The notes below the pieces were generated by a model. The model was not told the origin of the DNA. It made no database searches and saw only the letters and a program-made list of their open reading frames with translations. Shown here in pieces: positions 44,275-55,000 of a stretch of DNA of 64,000 nt (within the stretch, counting starts at the first letter, position 1; the number at the start of each line of letters is the position of its first letter). The translations under genes and the position numbers were made by a program. This DNA comes from Marinilongibacter aquaticus (GTDB lineage Bacteria; Bacteroidota; Bacteroidia; Cytophagales; Spirosomataceae), in assembly GCF_020149935.1 (NCBI RefSeq), contig NZ_CP083757.1, positions 868,001 to 932,000 of the forward strand, written 5' to 3'.

Positions 44275-46665
44275 ATGTCGCCCTTGAAAAATTCCAATTT
44301 ATTTCAAAATTTCTGGAAAAAAATTGCCAATCTGATCTTAGACAACCGTAAAACTTGGTTGGCTATAGTGGCAATGATTACCGTATTTTTTGCGTACGAA
44401 ACCACGCAATTGCAACTTTCTTACGAATTGGCCAAAATCTTGCCGCAAACCGACAAGCATTTTCAGATTTACGAAAAGTTCAAGGCACGCTACGGCGAAG
44501 ACGGCAATGTGATGGTCATTGCGATCAAAAGCAGAGAGATTTATGAGCTTGATATTTTCAACGATTGGTACGACCTCAGCCGTGACATAAAAGATATTCC
44601 GGGCATCAAGAATGTGGCTTCGGTTACGAACTTGTTCCAAATCAAGAAGAACGAAGAGGAAAAGAAATTTGATTTCGTGCCCATTTCGCCCACGCGACCA
44701 AAAACGCAGGCAGAGGTAGACAGTATAGCCTATAAAGTAAAGAGCATTCCTTTCTACAAAGGTTTCATCTACAGCGACGACGAAGAGGCCCAATTGATGG
44801 CCGTGACTTTCGAACAAGCTGAAATGAATTCGAAAAACCGCATTGGCACCACCGAGGAAATCCAACGCATGGCCAATGCTTTTGGGCAAAAACACAATAT
44901 CGAAGTACACTTTTCGGGCATGCCATTCATCCGCACGAATTTCATGTCGAAAGTGAGTAAAGAGGTGGCTCGTTTTATGATTTTGGCCTTCGTGATTACG
45001 GCCATTATCTTGTTTCTCTTTTTTAGGTCGTTGCGAGTGGTGGGCTTTGCCATTTTGGTTATCGCTTTCTCGGTACTTTGGTCTGTGGGGCTTATTCAGC
45101 TCTTTGGCTACAAGATCACCTTGCTCACAGGACTTATTCCTTCCATTATTGTGGTTATCGGTGTGCCCAACTCCATTTTCTTGATCAACAAATATCAAGA
45201 AGAGTTTCTACGCTGCAAAGACCAGTTGCTTTCGTTGAAAGTGGCTATCGAAAAAATTGGCAAAACCACTTTTATCGCCAACCTTACCACGTTCATCGGT
45301 TTCATTGTATTCTACTTTACGGGCAGTCCCTTTTTGCTCGAATTTGGTTTGGTGGCCGCTATCAGCGTCATGCTTACATGGGCTTTGTCTTTGGTGTTGA
45401 TTCCTATCATTTTCAGCTACAATCCGAAACCGAAAGCCAAACATGTGCGGCATTTGGAAAATAAAAACATTTCGCGTTTTCTCGAATTTGTGGATTTCGT
45501 AGTGCACAACCGTCGTACAAAACTCTATTGGGTGATTGGCGTCGTGGTGGGCGTGTCTGTTTTGGGAATTACGCAAATCAAGTCCATTGGACACATTGTC
45601 GACGACCTTCCTGAAAAAGATCCGGTGTTTACCGACTTGAAATTCATCGAAAAACATTTCCACGGCATTGTGCCTTTCGAAGTCGCTATCGATACCAAAA
45701 GGCCCAACGGTGCTTTGGATCCTGTGATTTTGAACAAAATAAAATTGGTGCAGCGTGAATTTGCCGAATATCCCGAGTTCACAAAACCAATCTCGGTGGT
45801 GGAAGCCATCAAGTTCATCTATCAAGGTTTTCGCGGGGGCGACCCAAAATATTACCGCCTGCCCGGAGCTTTGGAATTGAACAAATTGGGAGCCTATGCC
45901 GGTATGGCCGAAAGTAAAGCCAATATGGCCAGTGCTTTTATGGATTCTACCAGACGGTACACCCGAATCAGCTATCAAAGTGCGGATGTAGGCACAATAC
46001 GCATGGATGAAATGATATCCAATTTGCAGGCGAAATTGGATACGATTTTCAATTACGACAGTGAATTTGAGGAATGGAAACCTGAAAATGAACGATTGGG
46101 AGCTCAATTGACTGGAAACGGTGTGGTATTTACCAAAGGAAACGACTACCTTTTGGGTAATTTGCGGAACAGTACCATTCTCGCCATTGTGCTCGTTTGC
46201 CTCGTAATGGCCACACAATTCTTGAATTTCCGCACAATTCTCATTTCCACAATCCCCAGTATTATTCCTTTGATCATCACCGCAGGTTTAATGGGCTATT
46301 GCCAAATCCCGCTGAAACCTTCGACCATTCTTATTTTCAGTATTGCCTTTGGTATTGCTTCCGACGGTACAATTTATTTCCTGACCAAGTACAAAGAAGA
46401 AATAGAATCGGGAAAAAGCATTGCAGATGCAGTGAGCGGAACCATCAAATTTACAGGACTGAGCATGTTTTATACGGCCATCATCCTTTTCTTTGGCTTT
46501 GGCATATACGTGGCTTCCGGCTTCAAAGGCACCGTATTCCTTGGTCTATTGGTTTCTTTGACACTCTTGGTGGGCATGATTTGCAATTTGGTTCTTCTGC
46601 CGGCATTTCTTATGACCTTGGACAAACGCAATACCCGGAAATTAAAAGAGGCAAAAAATGGCTGA
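44275..46665 (+). CDS. RND/MMPL-family membrane transporter
   Basis: A 796-residue integral membrane protein of the RND/MMPL/Patched type: two copies of one lone helix followed by a large soluble region and a bundle of about five helices. The first bundle has FVITAIILFLFFRSLRVVGFA and the second IVLVCLVMATQFLNF and GIASDGTIYFLTKYKEEIESG. Such proteins export lipids, hopanoids or drugs; the substrate is unknown. The closest families are the SSD-containing MMPL and HpnN groups, but nothing in the sequence picks one. It overlaps miaE by 8 bp. Confidence 0.9.
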   Translation: MSPLKNSNLFQNFWKKIANLILDNRKTWLAIVAMITVFFAYETTQLQLSYELAKILPQTDKHFQIYEKFKARYGEDGNVMVIAIKSREIYELDIFNDWYDLSRDIKDIPGIKNVASVTNLFQIKKNEEEKKFDFVPISPTRPKTQAEVDSIAYKVKSIPFYKGFIYSDDEEAQLMAVTFEQAEMNSKNRIGTTEEIQRMANAFGQKHNIEVHFSGMPFIRTNFMSKVSKEVARFMILAFVITAIILFLFFRSLRVVGFAILVIAFSVLWSVGLIQLFGYKITLLTGLIPSIIVVIGVPNSIFLINKYQEEFLRCKDQLLSLKVAIEKIGKTTFIANLTTFIGFIVFYFTGSPFLLEFGLVAAISVMLTWALSLVLIPIIFSYNPKPKAKHVRHLENKNISRFLEFVDFVVHNRRTKLYWVIGVVVGVSVLGITQIKSIGHIVDDLPEKDPVFTDLKFIEKHFHGIVPFEVAIDTKRPNGALDPVILNKIKLVQREFAEYPEFTKPISVVEAIKFIYQGFRGGDPKYYRLPGALELNKLGAYAGMAESKANMASAFMDSTRRYTRISYQSADVGTIRMDEMISNLQAKLDTIFNYDSEFEEWKPENERLGAQLTGNGVVFTKGNDYLLGNLRNSTILAIVLVCLVMATQFLNFRTILISTIPSIIPLIITAGLMGYCQIPLKPSTILIFSIAFGIASDGTIYFLTKYKEEIESGKSIADAVSGTIKFTGLSMFYTAIILFFGFGIYVASGFKGTVFLGLLVSLTLLVGMICNLVLLPAFLMTLDKRNTRKLKEAKNG

Positions 46666-47257
46666 GCAACTGACGACTCTGGGCTTGAAACTACCCTCTG
46701 ATCCGCGTTGGGTAAACATTGCTCAGATGAACTTGGCCGATATCCTAATCGATCATGCCTGGTGCGAACAAAAGGCCGCCAGCAGCTGCATTAGCCTAAT
46801 AATCAAGTATCCCGACAAAAGTCGGCTCGTGGAAGTGATGACGCCCGTGGTCACCGAAGAATGGGGCCATTTTCAAAGAGTTTTGAAAGAAATGAAAAAG
46901 CGGAACATCGCCTTGGGCAAAGCGAGAAAAGACGAGTATGTGGCGGCCTTGAGCCGCGGTCTGAAAAAAGGAGGAAGCCGCGAAGAACTCCTCATGGAAG
47001 ATGTACTTTTCTGTGCCTTGATCGAAGCCCGCAGTGCCGAGCGTTTCAAATTACTTTCTGAACAAATTGCCGAGGAAAGCCTGAAAAAATTCTATCATGA
47101 ACTGATGATTTCCGAAGCCGGTCATTACAAAAATTTCGTGGAGCTGGCCGAGTATTACAATCCCAAAGAAAAAGTACGTCTACGCTGGGAAGAAATGTTG
47201 CGTCAGGAAGCCGAAATCATGCAAAATCTCGAAGTGCGAGCCGATCGCTTTCATTGA
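46658..47257 (+). CDS. miaE: tRNA-(ms2io6A)-hydroxylase MiaE
   Basis: A diiron oxygenase that hydroxylates the isopentenyl chain of ms2i6A37 in tRNA. The 199-residue protein has the carboxylate- and histidine-bearing helices with HAWCEQKAASSCISL, TEEWGHFQRVL, EARSAERF and SEAGHYKNF, matching MiaE. Its substrate is made by MiaA and MiaB; miaB is 8 kb downstream (55545). The end of this gene overlaps the convergent plug-protein gene by 7 bp. Confidence 0.95.
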   Translation: MAEQLTTLGLKLPSDPRWVNIAQMNLADILIDHAWCEQKAASSCISLIIKYPDKSRLVEVMTPVVTEEWGHFQRVLKEMKKRNIALGKARKDEYVAALSRGLKKGGSREELLMEDVLFCALIEARSAERFKLLSEQIAEESLKKFYHELMISEAGHYKNFVELAEYYNPKEKVRLRWEEMLRQEAEIMQNLEVRADRFH

Positions 47258-48534
47258 TTGGAGCGAATAAGACTGTAGCCAATCAACCTTTCCGTTTTGG
47301 CCGATGGCTGTTTGTGGTATACAAAAACTTCATAGCTGTTGCCCGTATTTGTGAAATCGCCTTCCAAAATTCCGAAATTCAATTGCCCATTGGCTTCCTT
47401 CACCACAAACTGATAATCGTATACACCTTGTTTCAGTAACATGGCCCCCGTATACCCCTCGTATTCGGAAGAAAAACTCAGAGCGTTTTGGATATCGCAT
47501 TGATAATCGTTGAAAGTGCCGACAATGCACAGCAACTGATTGGGCATGAGCACATGTGACTTGAAACCAAAATTGACCCGTACATAATCCGCCGAAATGG
47601 AAGGGTGTTGGTCTTCCAGAGTTTCTACCACATAACGGCCGTCGAGATCGTTTTTGGCCAAATACGTTTGATCGGCACGTTTGAATTGGTCTTTCATAAA
47701 CACCTGATCTTCATAACCTTGCTGTACATCCTCTACATTTTCACCTCGGGTATAAGTACTGCGAATATCCAATCTGCGAAACTCGTTGCCAGCCAAAAAA
47801 AGGTTTTCATTGGCAAAAAATTTATAACCCAGTGTACTTCGGCCTGCGTTTATGGCCGTAGGCTTAAATCCCGTTTTCACGTCCGTATCACGAAAATTTT
47901 TCCGAATAAGCACCGTGAGTTCGTTGCGTGGATCGCGTAAAGGATAATTTCCATAATTGATTTCAAAATCAACCTGCTGGTGACTTTGCCAAAATTCCGG
48001 GTCCTGCGGCCTTTGGGCTTGTGCCAAAACCGTAACTTGAGGATCGAGCACTTGGAAGGTCATTTGGGCCAATTTATTGCCATACAAGTCATTCTCGTAA
48101 AGCTCGAGCATGTAATTCCCCGCTATTTTGATCTGCGGCAGACGAAAGCCGTAATGGTAATAGTTTACCTTGGTCCCCTGCGATACTTCAAAATTATTGA
48201 TAATGAAATCATTATACTCATTCAGAAATTCAAGGTCACGAAGTTTGGAAACCGTTCCATCCAAATTATAGGACACGATTTTAATGTGAAACTGCCGATA
48301 AGAAGCCCTGAGGTCGTCAAATTCCAAAATCAAGCTTTGGCCCGAATTCAAGGAAGCCACTGGCGAATTCAGCGTCGCATAGTTCTCTCCCGTTTGATTG
48401 GCATACAATTGCACAGTGTGCAGATCGGGATCAAAAACCTCGGAATGATAATCGGACTGGCCCTTGGCGGCCAAACAAAAAGACAATAGACTGGCCAATA
48501 GCCAAATTGATTTACAGCAATCCATGCGATTCAA
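47251..48534 (-). CDS. Type IX secretion plug protein (DUF5103)
   Basis: A 427-residue secreted protein of the DUF5103 family, which was shown in Flavobacterium to close the SprA channel (the Plug protein). The signal peptide runs to about residue 25 (MDCCKSIWLLASLLSFCLAAKG), with a start at Met1 or Met4. Inside are the beta-rich LYANQTGENYATLNS and QVDFEINYGNYPLRDPRNELTVLIRKN segments. The gene lies 10 kb from sprA and on the other strand. Together they argue for a working T9SS in the host. Confidence 0.88.
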   Translation of the reverse strand: MNRMDCCKSIWLLASLLSFCLAAKGQSDYHSEVFDPDLHTVQLYANQTGENYATLNSPVASLNSGQSLILEFDDLRASYRQFHIKIVSYNLDGTVSKLRDLEFLNEYNDFIINNFEVSQGTKVNYYHYGFRLPQIKIAGNYMLELYENDLYGNKLAQMTFQVLDPQVTVLAQAQRPQDPEFWQSHQQVDFEINYGNYPLRDPRNELTVLIRKNFRDTDVKTGFKPTAINAGRSTLGYKFFANENLFLAGNEFRRLDIRSTYTRGENVEDVQQGYEDQVFMKDQFKRADQTYLAKNDLDGRYVVETLEDQHPSISADYVRVNFGFKSHVLMPNQLLCIVGTFNDYQCDIQNALSFSSEYEGYTGAMLLKQGVYDYQFVVKEANGQLNFGILEGDFTNTGNSYEVFVYHKQPSAKTERLIGYSLIRSNQ

Positions 48535-48591
48535 ATATGCGTTCGAGAAAGCTAAATATCACGCTGCCACAGCCCTGCATTTTGTGCTCCA

Positions 48592-50502
48592 TTACTCAAG
48601 TTCGAGCATTTTGCTTTCCCATTTTTCTTGCGTTTGGGCAAGATTGTATTTTACCTTCTCGTATTTCTTGTTTTCCTTTTCAAGCTTTGCGGGATCAGCG
48701 TACACCTCTTCTTTAGCGAGATTCTGTTCGATTGTTCGCTTTTGCTGCTCGTAATCGGCGATTTTTTCCTCCAAACCTTCAATCTCGCGTTCGATTTTCT
48801 TAATGGCATCTTGCGATCTGTCGCGATAATCTTGAGTTTCAGCCTTCTGCTCCACACTTTTCTCCTCTTCCTTGGGCTTGGCACCTCCACTTTTCAGCAT
48901 TTCCTTTTCCCGCTCGGCCTGCCACCACATGTACTCTTCAAAACTTCCCGGGTACTCTTTGATTTCCTCTTCATCGATATACCAAATTTTATTGGCCACC
49001 TGAGTAACGAAATGCCTGTCGTGCGAAACCACTACGTACGAACCTTCGTATTGTTGCAAAGCCTGCACCAAAATATTCACCGACTGCATGTCCAAGTGGT
49101 TGGTCGGCTCATCGAGCAACAAGAAATTAGCCTCCGAAATCAATACTTTGGCCAAGGCCACACGCGATTTTTCACCGCCCGAAAGCACTTTGATTTTCTT
49201 GAATACATCTTCGCCACCGAAAAGGAAGCAACCCAAAACCGAACGCAATTCCGTATCTGATTTTGTGGGATCGGCGTATTTCAATTCATCGAGCAGCGTC
49301 TCTTCAATGTGCAAAGACTCCAACTGGTGCTGGGCGTAGAAAGAGAAGTTCACATTGTGTCCCAAAGCCCTTTTGCCTTTGTGTTGTTCTGTGCCGGCTA
49401 TAATTCGCAACAAAGTGGATTTCCCCTTACCATTGGCTCCGATAAGGGCAATTTTGTCTCCACGTTCGATATTCGCTGTGGTATTTTGCAGTATACGCTT
49501 TTCGCCATAAGCCTTCGAAATGTCTTCCAATCGCATGACATGACGCCCGGGCTGCGTGCCAAATTTAAACCTGAAGTGCACTTTTGCATCGTCGGAAATC
49601 ACATCGTCGATCAAATCCATTCGCTCCAAAGCTTTCACTCTCGACTGCACCTGCCGCGATTTCGTAGCCTTGGCTTTGAATCGTTCAATGAAGCGTTCTG
49701 TTTGCCGAATTTGAGCCTGCTGATTTTCGTAAGCTCCCTTTTGGATTTCATTCCGAAGCTCCTTTTCCTCAATATAAAAAGAGTAATTTCCCGGATAGAA
49801 ATTCAGTTTGGCGTTTGAAACCTCCACAGTTGTTGAGGTTACATTATCCAAAAACGTACGGTCATGCGATACCACAATAACCGCATTTTCATAATTGACA
49901 ATGTACTTTTCAATCCACTGAATTGAAGGCAAATCAAGGTGGTTGGTAGGCTCATCAAGAAGCAATACAGAGGGCTTTTGCAAAAGTAAGCGGGCCAACA
50001 TGACACGCATACGCCAACCGCCAGAAAATTCCATCAAAGGTCGGTTCAATTCTTCGGTACGAAAACCCAAACCTTCCAAAATCTCTTCGGCCTTGCTTTG
50101 AATCGAATAACCTCCCAAAATATCAAACTCTTCTTGCAGTTCGCCCAATTTCATGACCAGGTCGTCTGAATAATTGACTTCCATTTCATGCAAAACTTCT
50201 TCGATCTGATGCTGCAATTCGAGTTCCCTTTCAAAGCCCTGCATGGCCACTGTAAGAATTGGTTCGGCCGATTCGTAAGAAAGTAAATCTTGGTTCAGAA
50301 AGCCCAATGTCACATCTCCGGCCATGGAAATCGTTCCTCCGTCGGGTTGGTATTCACCGACAATCAGTTTCAACAAAGTCGACTTTCCTTTCCCGTTTAG
50401 GCCAATCAAGCCTATCTTATCTTTGGGTTTTACCTGTAAACTTGCTTCTTCAAAAATGGGCCTTCCTCCGAAATAAAAGGAGAGATTGTGAATGGTGAGC
50501 AT
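48592..50502 (-). CDS. ABC-F family ATPase (ribosome-associated type)
   Basis: A cytosolic protein of 636 residues with two ABC ATPase domains and no membrane helices, typical of ABC-F translation factors. The first domain has GLNGKGKSTLLK, FSGGWRMRVMLARLLLQ and LLLDEPTNHLD; the second has GANGKGKST, LSGGEKSRVALAKVL and another LLLDEPTNHLD. A linker with many charged helices joins them, and a C-terminal coiled coil of about 90 residues (KKIEREIEGLEEKIADYEQQ) follows, as in the Uup/YheS group. The exact subgroup and ribosome role cannot be named. Downstream of SusCD, upstream of the plug gene. Confidence 0.95.
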   Translation of the reverse strand: MLTIHNLSFYFGGRPIFEEASLQVKPKDKIGLIGLNGKGKSTLLKLIVGEYQPDGGTISMAGDVTLGFLNQDLLSYESAEPILTVAMQGFERELELQHQIEEVLHEMEVNYSDDLVMKLGELQEEFDILGGYSIQSKAEEILEGLGFRTEELNRPLMEFSGGWRMRVMLARLLLQKPSVLLLDEPTNHLDLPSIQWIEKYIVNYENAVIVVSHDRTFLDNVTSTTVEVSNAKLNFYPGNYSFYIEEKELRNEIQKGAYENQQAQIRQTERFIERFKAKATKSRQVQSRVKALERMDLIDDVISDDAKVHFRFKFGTQPGRHVMRLEDISKAYGEKRILQNTTANIERGDKIALIGANGKGKSTLLRIIAGTEQHKGKRALGHNVNFSFYAQHQLESLHIEETLLDELKYADPTKSDTELRSVLGCFLFGGEDVFKKIKVLSGGEKSRVALAKVLISEANFLLLDEPTNHLDMQSVNILVQALQQYEGSYVVVSHDRHFVTQVANKIWYIDEEEIKEYPGSFEEYMWWQAEREKEMLKSGGAKPKEEEKSVEQKAETQDYRDRSQDAIKKIEREIEGLEEKIADYEQQKRTIEQNLAKEEVYADPAKLEKENKKYEKVKYNLAQTQEKWESKMLELE

Positions 50503-50647
50503 TCCAAATTAAAGTTTAAATACAAAACAAGCTGCAAAAATAGGCAGCTTGAATGGCTAAAAGAAATTTGATTGCGGTTTGTTTCAGCTGCTCTTTACGT
50601 ATAGTAAAATGGCGTAGGAATCCATGCAAAAAGAACGCCGCCAAAAT

Positions 50648-52051
50648 TTACTGATTCACTTCGGTTTCAATGAACAGTCCTTCGATACCAGGGAAAGACG
50701 TATTGGTGTTGATTTCGACCTGAGGGTAAAGAAAACGTTGCGGCACATTGCTGAACTCGCTGTTTTTAATCGGCACTCCCAAGACATTGTCCGTTCTACG
50801 CATATCGTGAAAAACCTGCACAGAACCAATAAGGGTGATGTACTTTTCTTCGAGAATGATTTTCAACAATGTTTCTCCACCCACTTCCACCTCGGGAAAA
50901 TCGCCTCCGTACTGCACCGAAAGTGCGTTTCGCACGGCATTGAAAGCCGTTCTTGCGTTGTCGTCGTTGCCTTGTCTAACTTCACATTCAGCAATAATGA
51001 GTTGATTTTCGTACCAATCCATAATCGGATACGCGGCATCCATTGCAAAATAACCCCCTTCTTGATAATTCAACTCTGAACCCTGAAAATAGCTGGCCAA
51101 GCGTTGATCCTCGCCCGGCGTAAACAGCAAGCGGTTGGCTGTCACATCCCCATTGTTAATCATTCTTCGCAAATACGAACGTGTAGCCGTAAGGTAACCT
51201 CCGCGTTGCTCGATACCAAACTGATAATACAGATTGCGTTGCCCACTCAACTCCGAATGGTAAGCCATAAGGCTGGCGTCTTTTACCGAAATACCCATTC
51301 GGGCCTCAGACAAAGCTTTGTCGTATTCTTTGGTGATCAAATAATAGCGTGCCTTTAAGCTGTGGGCTACTTCGGCCCACGAAGCCGCATTTTCTACAAA
51401 AACGGGGCTTCCGTATGCATCGGCCACTTTGGCATTGCCCACATTTCCGAGGGCTTCAGTAAGCAAATTTTGTACATCGGCAAACACCTGCATCTGGTCA
51501 TCGTATTGCGGGTTTGGAAATTCCACAGGCTGTGCACTTTGCTCGTAAGGTACATTTCCAAAAAGTGCTGCCAATTCGCCGGCCATTTCCGCTTCAGCGA
51601 TTTGGGCCACACCCAATAGCACGGTGTTTTCAGCTTCTATCGCTTTCTCACGAACAATGCGTGTCTGCGAAATACCACCCGTGTAATTCAATGTCCAGAT
51701 TCCATCAAAATCAGAAGACTTTACATCGTACTGGTTGTAATTTATGTATTGGTTGCTGAATCCCGTATACTGATCGGTGAAAAGTCCGGCCATCCGCGAG
51801 GCCTCGCCTTCCGACATCATCACCCAAGCCAAATTCGCTTGCCCGATAATCGATTCGCCCGGAGCATCGGTGAAATTGTTCGGGTCCACATTCAGGCCTT
51901 CCGAATATTGCTTGCAGGAAGTCGAGCATATGGCCAAAGTGGAAATAGCCACCGCTTTCCACAATTTGCCTTTCCCCGAAAAAAGAGCATGGGCTTTCGC
52001 CTTGCACGTTTCACTTTTTTGGGCTGAGAAATATTTATTGTCCATTTTCAT
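50648..52051 (-). CDS. SusD/RagB-family outer-membrane nutrient-binding lipoprotein
   Basis: The surface-exposed lid of a SusCD transporter, 467 residues, of the SusD-like type 2 group. The lipobox cysteine is Cys46 (AICSTSC), preceded by a stretch (LWKAVAISTLA) that makes a good lipoprotein signal. The first 30 residues are unusually long and polar, so the true start may be a TTG at 51964 that gives MWKAVAIS. The TPR-like helices are seen in KALSEARMGISVKD, and RRTDNVLGVPI is a usual C-terminal feature. It follows SusC by 9 bp. No glycan enzyme, lyase or sigma/anti-sigma pair is adjacent, so the ligand is unknown. Confidence 0.93.
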   Translation of the reverse strand: MKMDNKYFSAQKSETCKAKAHALFSGKGKLWKAVAISTLAICSTSCKQYSEGLNVDPNNFTDAPGESIIGQANLAWVMMSEGEASRMAGLFTDQYTGFSNQYINYNQYDVKSSDFDGIWTLNYTGGISQTRIVREKAIEAENTVLLGVAQIAEAEMAGELAALFGNVPYEQSAQPVEFPNPQYDDQMQVFADVQNLLTEALGNVGNAKVADAYGSPVFVENAASWAEVAHSLKARYYLITKEYDKALSEARMGISVKDASLMAYHSELSGQRNLYYQFGIEQRGGYLTATRSYLRRMINNGDVTANRLLFTPGEDQRLASYFQGSELNYQEGGYFAMDAAYPIMDWYENQLIIAECEVRQGNDDNARTAFNAVRNALSVQYGGDFPEVEVGGETLLKIILEEKYITLIGSVQVFHDMRRTDNVLGVPIKNSEFSNVPQRFLYPQVEINTNTSFPGIEGLFIETEVNQ

Positions 52052-52060
52052 GTGCCTAAA

Positions 52061-55000
52061 TTAAAATCCTACTTTCAAAGTAACCATGTACGAACCTGTA
52101 CCGGGATTGGTGAAATACTCCAAACCCCGCCCTTTCGAAGCTCCGGTCAGGTTTACTTCAGGATCGATATATTTCAATTCCGGAGACCAGATGAATAAGT
52201 TGCGGCCTGTCAAAGACAAGCTGGCATTTGTAAGCTTGGCAGGAGAAATCCATTTATAAGGCAATGAATAGCCCAAGGTAACTTCTCTCAATTTTGTCCA
52301 ACTTCCATCCACCACAAACTGCTCATCCGAATTGCCAAATCCACCACCCAGCGTAGTATACCATTGCGAATCGAGCAAAACATTGCCCCCGCCGAAATTG
52401 CCGATATTGCCACGGACCAAAGTTCCCGCAGGCACAACCCGCCCGTCGTAGGTACGCATTTCAGCGTCGGTCACAAACTCGTGAGCCGTTTCTTTATCCA
52501 TGCCGAAATATTTCATGATGCCCCGTGTGCCGGCCCAAGTTTGGTTTCCTTGAAAAGTCTCGAACTGAAACGAAAACTGCAGGCCTTTCCACGTAATATT
52601 CGAACCCAGACCACCCCGCCATTTCGGGTTGGGGTTCCCGATTACACCTTGTTCGGTATCCGCTACGGGAAAACCATTCGAGTTCAATACCATGTAACCG
52701 CGGTCATCGCGAAGCCAACGGCCTCCCCAAAGTGCTCCAAAGGCCTCCCCTTCTACAACCCGTGAAGAAGCTCCCGCAAAACCATTCAAGAATACGCTTT
52801 TCACTCCACTCAAACGGTCCACCATGTTCCGGTTCATCGAAAAATTGGCATCAATTCGCCATTCCAAACTTTTAAATTTCGATACGCGAAGGCCCAAATC
52901 CACTTCCAAACCTTTGTTTGAGATTTCAGCAGCATTTTCCCACACACTGTTGAAACCAGAAGATGGAGCCAAATCTACTGCCAACAAGGCATTGCTGGTT
53001 TTACGTTGATAATACGTGACCCCCAAGGAGATTTTATCTTGCAAGAACCGCAGATCTGCTCCGGCCTCTATTTCATGTACTTTCTCGGCCACAAGGTCGG
53101 GATTTCCTGAATTTGCACTGCGTGCGTAAGGGTTCCCGTAAACCGAAGCCGATAACGACTCGCCCCATGATGTGCTGCGGTCATAAGCTCCATAGAGCGT
53201 TTGAGCGGCATAGGCCACAGGTTCGATGCCCACTTCACCGTACGAAACACGAACTTTACCAAAGGATAAAATATCCGATTTCAAAGTTTCGGAGAACACC
53301 CATCCAGCCGATGCACTCGGATAAAATACAGGACTCAGTAAAGTTGAGGGCAACTCGTATCTACCCGTCAGTTCAAAATAAAATTGCTTGTACAACTCGG
53401 CGTTCAGCACGGCATAAGTGCCCGACTTCCTTTGTAAAAGTCGCGTCAAGCTCGGCGTCTCGTTTGCTGCATCTGCATTGCCAAATGTGCGAAGTATGCC
53501 CACGAATTGATTCGTAAAGTTCTCTGAAGAACCGCCCTGAGCGGTATAATATTCTTCCGTAAACTGCACGCCCGCGATCCAACTGAAATTGAAATCTGGA
53601 CTGGCCACATGTGTGCCGTTCAAGAATGCGTTCATCGAAGTATTTCTTTCCGTAATATCCGAGCGAGTAAACGCTCCCTGATAGGTATCTCCGGCCGAAT
53701 TCACAGGGAACCAAGTTTCACGCGTTTCATTGTAATAATCGAAACCGTAGCGGGCCACAAAATTGATACCCTTGGTGATTTTCCAATTCAATTCGGGGTT
53801 TAAGATAAAACGCTGTACCGTATTGGGGTTTTCTTGCTTATTGATCGTCCATCCCGGATTGGAATAGAAAGGCGGTTCTTCTCCCAAATAACCCAAATTA
53901 TTCTGGTTCCCGATATACGATCGGTGGGCATTGAAGTGCGGTTGCCCGTCGTTGTCGTAATAGGTCCCGATGTAGTCTGTATTGTTGAAATCTGCCGGAG
54001 TTCGCAAATAGCCCAAATAGAAACCGTTCAAATTGGAGCCTTGCTGAATGCGGTTCGATTTGATATTCGACACCGTAGTATTGAACTTCATCTTTACATT
54101 CTTTGTCAGTTCCGTTTCATGATTCAATCGAGCCGTTGTACGGATATAGTCCGAATTGGCTTTGAATATCCCCTGTTGATCCCAATTGGCAAAACTAATG
54201 TAGGTGCTGCTCTTGTCTCGGTTCAGGTTTATACTTACCGATTTGTTCCAAGTATGGCCAATACGCAACACTTGGTCGCGGTTGACATCATTGTATACCG
54301 TATTGTCGTTTTTCGTCAGAATCGGATAATATACATTCCCATTTTCGGCCACGAAACGCTTGTTGCCCTCCCGCACCTCATCCGCTCCACCAGCCCGGTC
54401 TCTCAACCTATCGCCCCACGATTCCCGTACGGTGGGATTCCAAATGAAATTGTAGGCGTCGCTGCTTCGGCCCGTTTGCCACATCAAAGGGCTGCCTTGT
54501 CCAAAAGTCGTTTGTTTATCGTATTCTCTATTGATGACATCGAAACTCACCATGCTCGACACATCCACACTGACCGATTTGCCTCTTAGATTCCCTTTTT
54601 TCGTTTGAATCAAGATTACCCCATTCGCCGCACCTGTACCCCATACGGCAGCCGCGGCGGCTCCTTTCAGCACTGTGACATTGGCAATGTCTTCGGGATT
54701 GATGTCATTGAGTCGCGATTGTTGAGCCACGCCATCGATACTTCCACCGATATTTGAATTGGAAATGGGCACGCCGTCCAAGATAATCAATGGCGAAGCA
54801 CTGCCCGAAATGGTATTTTGCCCACGGATTTGAATATACGCTCCAGAGCCAGGATCACCATTGTTCCGCACAATGGTCAAACCCGAGGTTTTCCCAGAAA
54901 GACCCTGGATTACGCCCGATTCTCCTGAACGTTTCACCGCTCCGGCATCCACAATAGTGGATGAACTTAAGTCATCGTCTTTTTTTCTTTCCAGACCCAA

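Noticed and set aside
45208-46218. A 336-residue open frame opposite the RND transporter gene
   Set aside because: A mirror of the real transporter gene; histidine-rich, no domain features.
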